Shown piece after piece: positions 1 through 5,048 of a DNA stretch of 5,048 bases; positions within the stretch are counted from its first letter, which is position 1, and every line of letters starts with the position of its first letter. Location: positions 1 through 5,048 of the forward strand of contig CALLZQ010000731.1 of assembly GCA_937858255.1 (NCBI GenBank). The letters run 5' to 3'. The notes under the pieces are model-generated. The model searched no databases. It saw nothing but the letters and a program-made list of their open reading frames with translations, and was not told the DNA's origin. This DNA is from an uncultured Tabrizicola sp. Lineage in GTDB: Bacteria; Pseudomonadota; Alphaproteobacteria; Rhodobacterales; Rhodobacteraceae. The translations under genes and the position numbers were made by a program.

Positions 1-1126
1 CATCGCGCAGCAACTCATCCGTCAGGCGGCCCCGCAATTCCACAGCACCTTCCTGTGACAGCCGCGCGGTAAATTCCGCCGGGCCAGCGGTGGCATCGGC
101 CTTGCGCGCCAGCGTGGCGGTCAGCGAGAAGACATCCGGCAGCGCGGCCTGCAATTCGCCGACAACCCGGTCGAAATCGGCCTGTGGCACCGAGCTTTCC
201 GCCGTCAAGGTCACATCGGCATCGGAAAAGGTGACGCTGGCCTCGCCAAGCGCGTCAACTGCCGCAATCGCTTTGCCCGCCGCCTCGGCCCACGAGGGGC
301 TGGGCACACCCAGACCGATGGTGCAGCCGGCCTTGCCCGCCACACCGGCCGCCACACCTGCCGCCAGAATGCGGTCGCGCGCCCGCTCGGTATCGGCCGA
401 ACAGGCGTCAAACCGCGCACCCTCGGCATCTTTGACAAAGCGCAGGGTAAAGGGGGTCAGCACCGGGCGCGGGGCCGAAATGTCGATCACCGTCGCCACA
501 CCCTCGGGCCGCTGGCGGGCCAGATCGCTCTCCAGCCGGCGCTGCTGTTCGGCGCTGTCGGCAATCGCCTTGATCTCGACCTTGCCGGCGAAGATCGAGA
601 TTTTCGAGCGCGGCAGCATCTTCATCGCGGCAATACCAAAGCGATAGGCCGCGTCCCAGCCTTCGGGCGAGGGGTAGTTTGCGGTTTCCAGCATGTCGGA
701 AACCGGGGTCGCACTGTCCAGCGCCTCGGCCTCGCTGACAAGGGTGTCGGGCGGGTTGCCCACGGGCAAAAGGCCGATCAACTGCACCCCGTCGTCATTG
801 CGCAGGATCTCGACCGAGAATTGCGGTGCCTCGATCGCCTGCACCGGCGTGACATCCAAGAGGTCGCGCACCCGGCTGGAATCGATCACGCTGCCCGCCA
901 GATTGACCGCGCGAAAGCGGGCGGCCTCATTCGGGGCGGTGCCGGTCAGCAAGAGTTGCAGCCCGTCGGACGACACGGTGATCCAGCCCACATCGGCCTC
1001 GCCCATTTTGGCGCGAACCGCCTCGGTCGTCCGGGCCTCGATGGCCAGCGATGAGGCCCAGGCTGCCAGCCCGGCCAACACGCCCGCGCCGGCAAAGACG
1101 CCGACTGAAATCATCACTTGGGCCAT
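1..1126 (-). CDS. BON-domain, OmpA-family envelope protein (partial, C-terminus off the left edge)
   Basis: The minus strand is open from an in-frame TAA near 1203 through to base 1, giving 375 codons from the ATG at 1126. Residues 1-30 form one hydrophobic segment (signal peptide or anchor). Residues 33-92 read as a BON-like domain: a DGLQLLLTGTAP strand-turn, then an AV.LAG.VID.SRVRDLL helix. Residues 278-340 look like a second BON-like unit. The stretch from F103 (FSVEIL..DDGVQLIGLLP) resembles that from F352 (FTARL..EGAVELRGRL), suggesting internal duplication. From memory, alphaproteobacterial proteins of this build run to over 600 residues and end in a peptidoglycan-binding OmpA domain; that part is not in view, so the family name is inference. 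The start is uncertain: ATG 1126 lacks a clear ribosome binding site, while TTG at 1174 or 1180 would add a positively charged KR..K..R region ahead of the hydrophobic segment. It follows ubiA on the same strand, 132 bp away. Confidence 0.8.
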   Translation of the reverse strand, partial: MAQVMISVGVFAGAGVLAGLAAWASSLAIEARTTEAVRAKMGEADVGWITVSSDGLQLLLTGTAPNEAARFRAVNLAGSVIDSSRVRDLLDVTPVQAIEAPQFSVEILRNDDGVQLIGLLPVGNPPDTLVSEAEALDSATPVSDMLETANYPSPEGWDAAYRFGIAAMKMLPRSKISIFAGKVEIKAIADSAEQQRRLESDLARQRPEGVATVIDISAPRPVLTPFTLRFVKDAEGARFDACSADTERARDRILAAGVAAGVAGKAGCTIGLGVPSPSWAEAAGKAIAAVDALGEASVTFSDADVTLTAESSVPQADFDRVVGELQAALPDVFSLTATLARKADATAGPAEFTARLSQEGAVELRGRLTDELLRD

Positions 1127-1193
1127 ATTGCGGCCAAAGCCGTTGTTCAGTTTCGCAACGATCCGCTTGGGCAAGGGCAAGGGTCCATTCTGG

Positions 1194-1212
1194 TCGCGGG
1201 TTTACCCCGCGA
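1194..1212. repeat. Perfect 7-bp GC-rich inverted repeat between ubiA and the envelope gene
   Basis: TCGCGGG (1194-1200) and CCCGCGA (1206-1212) are exact reverse complements around a 5-nt loop. On the minus strand this lies 47 bp after the ubiA stop and 68 bp before the envelope-gene ATG. As RNA it would be a stable hairpin, but no U-tract follows on the minus strand (CCAGAATGG) and only TTCT follows on the plus strand, so a classical intrinsic terminator is not well supported. It directly abuts the possible -10 at 1217-1212, so an operator is an equal alternative. The repeat itself is certain; its role is not. Confidence 0.6.
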
Positions 1213-1217
1213 TTCTA
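1212..1217 (-). promoter_or_regulatory. Possible -10 element (TAGAAT) for the envelope gene
   Basis: Read on the minus strand, TAGAAT matches the sigma-70 -10 consensus at five of six positions. No good -35 lies 16-18 bp upstream (the best placed hexamer is CGACTT), so this is weak evidence. If used, transcription would start near 1205, inside the inverted repeat, and leave an untranslated leader of about 80 nt before the ATG at 1126. Confidence 0.3.
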
Positions 1218-1258
1218 CAGGTTGGCCCATGCTTAAGTCGTGGTCGGCAAAGGATCAA

Positions 1259-2239
1259 TCAAACGAGGGCGGCGGCGGCAAGAAACAGCGCAGCGATCAG
1301 CCCGGCATCGCGGTTTGAGCGGAAGATCTTCATGCAATTGTCGGGGTCATCCATGTCCAGACGCGCCAGTTGCCGCGCCATATGCAGCCCCATGCCCCAG
1401 GCGGCAGCCAGCCCGATGACCAGTTGCAGCGGGTCGCGCTGTGGCAACAGCGCCAGCATCACCGCCAGCGCCATCAGCACCACGGTCGCTGCCAGAAACC
1501 CGCGCAGCCAGGCGCGGCTGTTGTCGGCAAACAGGCGGGCGGTGGATTTGACGCCGATCAGCGCATCATCCTCCTTGTCCTGATGGGCATAGATCGTGTC
1601 GTAAAACAGCGTCCAGGCGATGCCCGAGGCATAGAGGGCGAGGGCGGCGGGCGGCACCTCGCCGGCATGGGCGGCCCAGGCCAAGAGCGCGCCCCAGTTA
1701 AAGGCAAGGCCCAGAAAGGCCTGCGGCCACCAGGTGAACCGTTTGGCAAAGGGGTAGACCGCGACCAGACCCAGCGAGGCCACGCCAAGCGCGATGGACA
1801 GCTGGTTGTAGCTGAACAGGATCAGCGCCGCGATCAGCGCCTGCACCCCCATCCAGATCAACGCCTGCCGCACTGTGACCTGACCCGAGGGCAGGGGGCG
1901 AGAGCGGGTGCGCGCGACCCCGGCATCAATCTCTCTGTCAGTGATGTCATTCCAGGTACAGCCCGCCCCCCGCATCAGAAAGGCGCCAATCCCGCAGGAC
2001 AGGCCCAGCCACAGATCCCAGGGCCGAAAGCCGCCGCCCGCCGCGGCGGCCAGCGACACGCCCCAAAGGCAGGGCAGGAACAACAGCCAAGTGCCGATGG
2101 GCCGGTCGGCCCGCGACAACCGCAGAAAGGGGCGCGTCGCGGCCGGCGCCAGCCGGTCCACCCAATTGCCGCGCACGGCATCGGCGACCGTACCGCTTTC
2201 TTGCGGGGCAGCCTCTGGCAATTCCGGGGAATGGGTCAT
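1259..2239 (-). CDS. ubiA: 4-hydroxybenzoate polyprenyltransferase (UbiA)
   Basis: This inner-membrane enzyme attaches the polyprenyl tail (decaprenyl in this group) to 4-hydroxybenzoate in ubiquinone synthesis (EC 2.5.1.39). The 326-residue protein has both Mg2+-diphosphate motifs of the UbiA superfamily: NDITDREID at residues 97-105, followed by the signature RTRSRPLPSG (110-119), and DTIYAHQDKEDD at 214-225. The YPFAK motif (162-166) is also present. About eight hydrophobic helices follow a soluble N-terminal stretch of about 45 residues, and the ADRPIGTWLLFLPCLWG segment before helix 1 is typical of bacterial UbiA. The start is the ATG at 2239, preceded by GGCGGA with 5-nt spacing. The frame stays open about 250 codons further upstream, but that is antisense to rsmE and has no UbiA similarity. 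It diverges from rsmE, and 132 bp separate its stop from the envelope gene. Confidence 0.96.
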   Translation of the reverse strand: MTHSPELPEAAPQESGTVADAVRGNWVDRLAPAATRPFLRLSRADRPIGTWLLFLPCLWGVSLAAAAGGGFRPWDLWLGLSCGIGAFLMRGAGCTWNDITDREIDAGVARTRSRPLPSGQVTVRQALIWMGVQALIAALILFSYNQLSIALGVASLGLVAVYPFAKRFTWWPQAFLGLAFNWGALLAWAAHAGEVPPAALALYASGIAWTLFYDTIYAHQDKEDDALIGVKSTARLFADNSRAWLRGFLAATVVLMALAVMLALLPQRDPLQLVIGLAAAWGMGLHMARQLARLDMDDPDNCMKIFRSNRDAGLIAALFLAAAALV

Positions 2240-2244
2240 AGCTT

Positions 2245-2250
2245 TCCGCC
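2245..2250 (-). promoter_or_regulatory. ubiA ribosome binding site, inside the 12-bp divergent gap
   Basis: On the minus strand GGCGGA stands five bases before the ubiA ATG (2239). It is only a moderate Shine-Dalgarno match, but it supports this ATG over the long upstream open frame. It occupies half of the 12 bp between the ubiA and rsmE start codons. Confidence 0.5.
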
Positions 2251-2251
2251 C

Positions 2252-2980
2252 ATGGATGCGAAGGTCAGACTTTATGTAGATCAGCCCTTGGGCATGGGGC
2301 AAGCCGTGGCGCTTGGCCCCGAGCAGGCGAATTACCTCTTTGCGGTAATGCGGCTGTCGGTCGGGGCGGGGGTTCTGCTGTTCAACGGGCAGGATGGCGA
2401 ATGGCGGGCCGAGGTGGCCGAGGCGGGCAAGAAGCGCGGCCTTCTGATCTGTGCGGCGCAGACCCGTGCCCAGAGGATGCCGCCGGATCTGTGGCTGATC
2501 TTCAGCCCGGTGAAAAAGGATCGCACCGCGATCATCGTCGAAAAGGCGGTCGAGATGGGGGTGCGGCGGCTGGTGCCGGTGCAGACCCGCTACACCAATT
2601 CTGAGCGCTGGCGCGACGACAAGGAACGCGCCCATGCCATCGAGGCCGCCGAACAATGCGGCGCCACCCATCTGCCCGAACTGGCCGCGGTGCAGCCCTT
2701 GGCGCGCCTGCTCGCCGATTGGCCCGCAGGGCGGGTACTGTTCTGGGCGGATGAGACCCTTGCCGCCGCGCCAGAGGCAAGCGCGGATCACCGGGGCGAG
2801 GGTGCCCCCGCCGCGATCCTGATCGGCCCCGAGGGCGGTTTTTCCGAAGAGGAAAAGGCGCAACTGCGTGACCTGCCCTTTGTGCGCCCCTTGCGGCTGG
2901 GGCCGCGCATCCTGCGGGCCGAGACGGCGGCGATTGCCGCCCTCGCGCTTTGGCAGGCACGCCATGGGGATTGGCAATGA
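2252..2980 (+). CDS. rsmE: 16S rRNA (uracil-1498-N3)-methyltransferase (RsmE)
   Basis: RsmE is a SPOUT-class methyltransferase that uses S-adenosylmethionine to methylate N3 of U1498 in 16S rRNA, within the decoding region of assembled 30S subunits (EC 2.1.1.193). The 242-residue length fits the family. An N-terminal PUA-like domain (about 1-70) includes the EQANYLFAVMRL segment. The trefoil-knot catalytic domain shows VEKAVEMGVRRLVPV, a YTNSERW segment, AIEAAEQCG, the SAM-binding LIGPEGGFSEEE (190-201) and the knot signature LRLGPRILRAETAA (214-227). I chose ATG 2252 because MDAKVRLYVD aligns with how the family begins. An in-frame ATG at 2231 would add seven residues and overlap the divergent ubiA start; neither start has a well-spaced Shine-Dalgarno sequence. 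The stop overlaps the next gene's start (ATGA, 2977-2980). Confidence 0.96.
   Translation: MDAKVRLYVDQPLGMGQAVALGPEQANYLFAVMRLSVGAGVLLFNGQDGEWRAEVAEAGKKRGLLICAAQTRAQRMPPDLWLIFSPVKKDRTAIIVEKAVEMGVRRLVPVQTRYTNSERWRDDKERAHAIEAAEQCGATHLPELAAVQPLARLLADWPAGRVLFWADETLAAAPEASADHRGEGAPAAILIGPEGGFSEEEKAQLRDLPFVRPLRLGPRILRAETAAIAALALWQARHGDWQ
2273..2302 (-). promoter_or_regulatory. Possible ubiA promoter within the rsmE coding region
   Basis: On the minus strand, TTGCCC (2302-2297) is followed after 18 bp by TACATA (2278-2273), a loose -35/-10 pair. The start point would be near 2266, about 27 nt before the ubiA ATG. Since the gap between the genes is 12 bp, any ubiA promoter must lie inside rsmE, and this is the best placed candidate I can find. 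The match is modest. Confidence 0.25.
2966..2970 (+). promoter_or_regulatory. Ribosome binding site (GGGGA) for the 181-residue membrane protein
   Basis: GGGGA stands six bases before the ATG at 2977, inside the last codons of rsmE. This fixes the start at the ATGA overlap rather than at the upstream in-frame ATG at 2950, and supports coupled translation. Confidence 0.6.
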
Positions 2981-3522
2981 TCCGCCCCGGCGCAAGGGCC
3001 GCGCTCTGGCAGGGGCGCGAGGTGATCGCGGGGGGCGTTCTGGCGCTGATCGGGGTCTGGCTGATCGGGCTGGGGGGCTATCTGCTGGTGCCGCTGGGGG
3101 CGGCGGTGGTTCTGGGCGGCGGTGGCCTTGGCCTGCTGGGTCTGCGCCGTCTGCGCTTTGGCGCCATGGGCGATGCGCCGGGCGTGGTCACGGTGGATGA
3201 GGCGCAGATCGCCTATATGGGGCCGCAGACCGGCGGCTTTGTCTCGCTGGCCGATCTGGCAGAGATTCGGCTGCTGCGCCTTGGCGGGCGGCGGGTCTGG
3301 CGGCTGAAACAGGGCGACGGGCAGGCACTGCTGGTGCCGCTGGATGCCAGCGGGGCCGAGGGGCTGTTCGATGCCTTTGCCGCCCTGCCGGGCCTGTCGA
3401 GCGCCGATCTGGTCGCCGCGCTGGACGATCCGGGGGCGGGTGGCCCTGGCCTTGTCAGCGGCGCCTTGACCGAGACTCGCCTCGTCTGGCGCCGTCAGGG
3501 GCGCGGAGTCGTCGCCGGCTGA
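2977..3522 (+). CDS. Two-helix membrane protein of unknown function, possible bacterial PH-like domain
   Basis: I do not recognise a named family for this 181-residue protein. A short basic N-terminus (MIRPGARAALWQGRE) precedes two hydrophobic helices at about 17-36 and 38-57, separated by a tight turn and ended by the basic stop-transfer RRLR. This suggests a hairpin with both ends in the cytoplasm. Residues 68-139 (GVVTVDEAQIAYMGP..GGFVSLADLAEIRLL, then WRLKQGDGQALLVPLDASG.EGLFDAFAAL) alternate strand-like segments and finish with a helix, the pattern of small bacterial PH-like domains that follow paired membrane helices; this is inference from pattern, not a match. The tail from 140 is Gly/Ala/Asp-rich and probably disordered. 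The start overlaps the rsmE stop (ATGA), so the two are almost certainly cotranscribed. From memory, a hypothetical protein often sits between rsmE and gshA in this bacterial family. Confidence 0.88.
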   Translation: MIRPGARAALWQGREVIAGGVLALIGVWLIGLGGYLLVPLGAAVVLGGGGLGLLGLRRLRFGAMGDAPGVVTVDEAQIAYMGPQTGGFVSLADLAEIRLLRLGGRRVWRLKQGDGQALLVPLDASGAEGLFDAFAALPGLSSADLVAALDDPGAGGPGLVSGALTETRLVWRRQGRGVVAG

Positions 3523-3536
3523 ACGGCGCGGGCCTT

Positions 3537-3551
3537 ATCACCTTTTGTGAT
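3537..3551. repeat. Short dyad ATCAC-N5-GTGAT after the membrane-protein gene
   Basis: ATCAC (3537-3541) and GTGAT (3547-3551) are exact reverse complements around CTTTT, in an AT-richer patch 14 bp past the stop at 3522. It could be an operator half-site pair for gshA, 106 bp upstream of its ATG, or a very weak hairpin. Five-base dyads are common by chance. Confidence 0.3.
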
Positions 3552-3572
3552 GTAACGCAGGTTTTGCATTTC

Positions 3573-3605
3573 GGTGTCTTGACTTGGGCAAACAGTCGCG
3601 ACACC
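3573..3605 (+). terminator. Imperfect 12-position stem-loop upstream of gshA (terminator or leader/operator dyad)
   Basis: The left arm GGTGTCTTGACT (3573-3584) pairs with AGTCGCGACACC (3594-3605): six pairs, one T/C mismatch, one G-U wobble, then four pairs, with a 9-nt loop. TCTTT (3606-3610) follows, a poor U-tract. It may terminate the rsmE/membrane-protein transcript 50 bp after its last stop. Alternatively, because the left arm contains the TTGACT -35-like hexamer, it may be a DNA dyad that controls gshA. The structure is visible directly; the role is open. Confidence 0.4.
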
Positions 3606-3606
3606 T
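3579..3606 (+). promoter_or_regulatory. Possible gshA promoter (TTGACT, weak -10)
   Basis: TTGACT (3579-3584) is a five-of-six -35 match. At 16-bp spacing the -10 would be ACACCT (3601-3606), a poor match, though G/C-containing -10 elements are common in this bacterial group. Transcription would start near 3613, giving a leader of about 45 nt. The 135-bp gap before gshA makes a separate promoter likely, but this one is tentative. Confidence 0.35.
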
Positions 3607-3644
3607 CTTTACGCCTTTGACGATCCTTGCAGCCTGCCCAGACC

Positions 3645-3648
3645 GGAG
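3645..3648 (+). promoter_or_regulatory. gshA ribosome binding site (GGAG)
   Basis: GGAG stands nine bases before the ATG at 3658 and is the clearest Shine-Dalgarno sequence in the window. It fixes the gshA start. Confidence 0.7.
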
Positions 3649-3657
3649 CCTTGCCAC

Positions 3658-5004
3658 ATGTCCATTCCTCAGTCCGGCGGCGGCCTTATCGAGAGCTTTG
3701 ACCAACTGGCCGGCTATCTCGAATCCGGTTGCAAACCCAAGGATCAATGGCGCATCGGCACCGAGCATGAAAAGTTCGGCTGGCTGACCGACAGCCGCCT
3801 GCCGTTGCCCTATGACGGCCCGCGCTCAATCTCTGCGATCTTTGCGGGGTTGGAGCAGCGCTTTGGCTGGTCGCCGCTGTATGAGGCAGGGAATGTCATC
3901 GGCCTGACCCGCAACGGCGCCAATATCAGTCTTGAACCCGGCGGGCAGTTTGAACTCTCAGGTGCGCCGCTGGCCGATCTGCATCAGGGCGCGGCGGAAT
4001 TGCGCAATCATCTGGAAGAGGTGGCCGAGATCGCCGGCCCGATGGGCGTGCGGTTCATGGGCATCGGTGCGCCGCCCGACTGGACGCATGAGCAGATGCC
4101 GCGGATGCCCAAGGGGCGCTACCGGCTGATGACCGACTATATGGGCCGGGTCGGCACGCTGGGCACCCAGATGATGTACCGCACCTCGACGGTGCAGGTG
4201 AACCTCGACTTCGGGTCCGAGGCCGATATGGTGAAAAAGCTGCGCGTGGCCTTGGCCTTGCAACCGGTGGCGACGGCGCTTTTCGCCTCATCCCCGCTGT
4301 TCGAGGGGCAGCCGAATGGCCATCGGTCGTGGCGCGCGCGGATCTGGCGCGATCTGGATGCCAGCCGGACCGGGATGCTGCCCTTTGTCTTTGAAGAGGG
4401 GTTCGGCTTTCAGCGCTATGTCGATTGGGTGCTGGATGTGCCGATGTATTTCGTCTACCGCGACGGGGTCTATCACAACGCGCTGGGGCAGAGCTTTCGC
4501 GATTTCCTGCGCGGCGAATTGCCGGCCCTGCCGGGCGAAAAGCCCACGCTCAGCGATTGGGCCGACCATCTGACCACGGTTTTCCCCGAGGCGCGGGTCA
4601 AGAAATTCATCGAGATGCGCGGCGCGGATGCCGGCAGCGAGCCGTTCCTGAATGCCCTTCCCGCCTTTTGGGTCGGCTTGATGTATGATGCCACCGCGCT
4701 TGATGCGGCGTGGGATCTGGTCAAGGGGCTGGATGCCGACACCCGTCAGGGACTGCGGGTGGCGGCCTCGATCTCGGCCCTTGCGGGCGAGGCCGGGGGC
4801 GTGCGGCTGGTCGATCTGGCCCGCGCAGCAGTGGCGCTGTCGCAGGCAGGTCTGGCGGCGCGCGGCCTTGGCGAAGAGGTCTATCTGGCCCCGCTGGTCC
4901 TGGCGCTGAACAAGGGCGAGGTGCAGGCCGACCGCTGGCTGCGGCTGTATCAGACGGAATGGAACCACTCGACCACGCCGCTCTATGAGGCTGCGAGCCT
5001 TTAG
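3658..5004 (+). CDS. gshA: Glutamate-cysteine ligase, plant/alphaproteobacterial type (GshA)
   Basis: This cytosolic enzyme joins glutamate and cysteine using ATP to form gamma-glutamylcysteine, the first committed step of glutathione synthesis (EC 6.3.2.2). The 448-residue length fits the monofunctional group shared by plants and alphaproteobacteria. Visible signatures are WRIGTEHEKFGW (31-42, the acidic ATP/Mg2+ strand), YEAGNVIGLTR (75-85), SLEPGGQFELSGAP (91-104), MTDYMGRVGTLGTQMMYRTS (158-177) with TVQVNLDF (178-185), then LFEGQPNGHRSWRARIW (214-230) and FIEMRGADAG (317-326) near the C-terminal third. The only cysteine is C25, so the disulfide switches known from plant enzymes cannot form within this chain. 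The ATG at 3658 has a good GGAG site. A 135-bp gap with possible promoter and dyads separates it from the upstream operon, suggesting independent expression. The glutathione synthetase gene is not in view. Confidence 0.96.
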   Translation: MSIPQSGGGLIESFDQLAGYLESGCKPKDQWRIGTEHEKFGWLTDSRLPLPYDGPRSISAIFAGLEQRFGWSPLYEAGNVIGLTRNGANISLEPGGQFELSGAPLADLHQGAAELRNHLEEVAEIAGPMGVRFMGIGAPPDWTHEQMPRMPKGRYRLMTDYMGRVGTLGTQMMYRTSTVQVNLDFGSEADMVKKLRVALALQPVATALFASSPLFEGQPNGHRSWRARIWRDLDASRTGMLPFVFEEGFGFQRYVDWVLDVPMYFVYRDGVYHNALGQSFRDFLRGELPALPGEKPTLSDWADHLTTVFPEARVKKFIEMRGADAGSEPFLNALPAFWVGLMYDATALDAAWDLVKGLDADTRQGLRVAASISALAGEAGGVRLVDLARAAVALSQAGLAARGLGEEVYLAPLVLALNKGEVQADRWLRLYQTEWNHSTTPLYEAASL

Positions 5005-5005
5005 C

Positions 5006-5048
5006 CTATTCGGCGGGGGCGGCTGCCCCCGGCGGCGGATGAGAACCG
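5006..5048 (-). CDS. Possible C-terminal end of a convergent gene (partial)
   Basis: Read on the minus strand, the right edge gives GSHPPPGAAAPAE followed by TAG at 5008-5006, one base away from the gshA stop. A Pro/Ala-rich tail ending in Glu is a common way for proteins of high-GC bacteria to end, and convergent genes often pack this tightly. Thirteen codons are too few to show that this is coding, and no function can be guessed. Confidence 0.25.
   Translation of the reverse strand, partial: GSHPPPGAAAPAE
5011..5034. terminator. Strong GC stem-loop just after gshA (possible terminator)
   Basis: GGGGGC (5015-5020) pairs with GCCCCC (5025-5030) around a GGCT loop; C5014-G5031 extends the stem, and two more pairs follow after one mismatch. 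It begins 6 bp after the gshA stop. No U-tract follows on either strand, so it would be a weak or factor-dependent terminator. It may instead be Gly/Pro/Ala-codon sequence of a convergent gene that happens to fold. Confidence 0.4.

Noticed and set aside
1170..1183. CAAGGG CAAGGG tandem repeat
   Set aside because: It has only two copies of six bases, too short to call a functional repeat; its only consequence is the pair of candidate TTG starts.
90..1583. Plus-strand open frames of 185 and 296 codons
   Set aside because: They mirror the envelope protein and the 3' end of ubiA. The minus frame has a hydrophobic N-terminus and BON-like patterns, while the plus frames are Ser/Ala/Arg-rich with no recognisable motif.
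1370..2251. Long plus-strand open extension upstream of rsmE
   Set aside because: It is antisense to ubiA, low in hydrophobic residues and full of Gln/Arg/Pro; RsmE similarity begins only at MDAKVRLYVD (2252).
2240..2995. Upstream open extension of the ubiA frame, about 250 codons with an ATG at 2995 (minus)
   Set aside because: It is exactly antisense to rsmE, is rich in Arg/Gly/Pro/His as expected for a mirror frame of high-GC coding DNA, and shows no UbiA-like sequence before residue 1 at 2239.
3617..3645. Second -35-like hexamer TTGACG (3617-3622) before gshA
   Set aside because: The -10 position at 17 bp reads AGACCG, with no useful match, and the start point would fall next to the ribosome binding site.
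3958..4968. Minus-strand open frames of 101 and 226 codons inside gshA
   Set aside because: They are antisense to strongly conserved GshA motifs and have no ribosome binding site or family-like sequence.
1..5048. Mobile element, CRISPR array, toxin-antitoxin or defence system
   Set aside because: No terminal repeats, transposase, integrase, spaced repeats or small paired ORFs are visible, and base composition is even across the genes.

Overview
The window looks like ordinary core chromosome of a high-GC alphaproteobacterium, most likely a member of the Rhodobacteraceae (Rhodobacter/Paracoccus-like). The grounds are the strong G/C preference at third codon positions, the protein sequences themselves (a decaprenyl-quinone type UbiA and a plant-type glutamate-cysteine ligase) and the gene order ubiA | rsmE - small membrane protein - gshA, which I recall from that family. 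No tRNA, rRNA, CRISPR array, insertion sequence, phage gene or integration scar is visible.

Layout. Bases 1-1126 (minus strand) hold the N-terminal 375 codons of a BON-domain envelope protein of the OmpA family; its C-terminus lies beyond the left edge. A 132-bp gap (1127-1258) carries a perfect GC-rich inverted repeat next to a possible -10 element. ubiA (1259-2239, minus) encodes 4-hydroxybenzoate polyprenyltransferase. Only 12 bp away, and divergent from it, starts rsmE (2252-2980, plus), the 16S rRNA m3U1498 methyltransferase. rsmE overlaps by an ATGA junction a 181-residue two-helix membrane protein of unknown function (2977-3522). A 135-bp AT-richer gap (3523-3657) holds two dyads and a possible promoter, and is followed by gshA (3658-5004), which has a clear ribosome binding site. 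The last 44 bp hold a strong GC stem and possibly the last codons of a convergent minus-strand gene.

Function. Three genes are conserved housekeeping functions: ubiquinone side-chain attachment (ubiA), ribosomal RNA modification (rsmE) and the first step of glutathione synthesis (gshA). The envelope protein and the small membrane protein are less well defined. I see no sign of a novel multi-gene system. The points worth a second look are the nearly touching divergent ubiA/rsmE starts, the dyads upstream of the envelope gene and of gshA, the repeated architecture of the envelope protein, the unnamed membrane protein fused translationally to rsmE, and the possible convergent gene end right after gshA.
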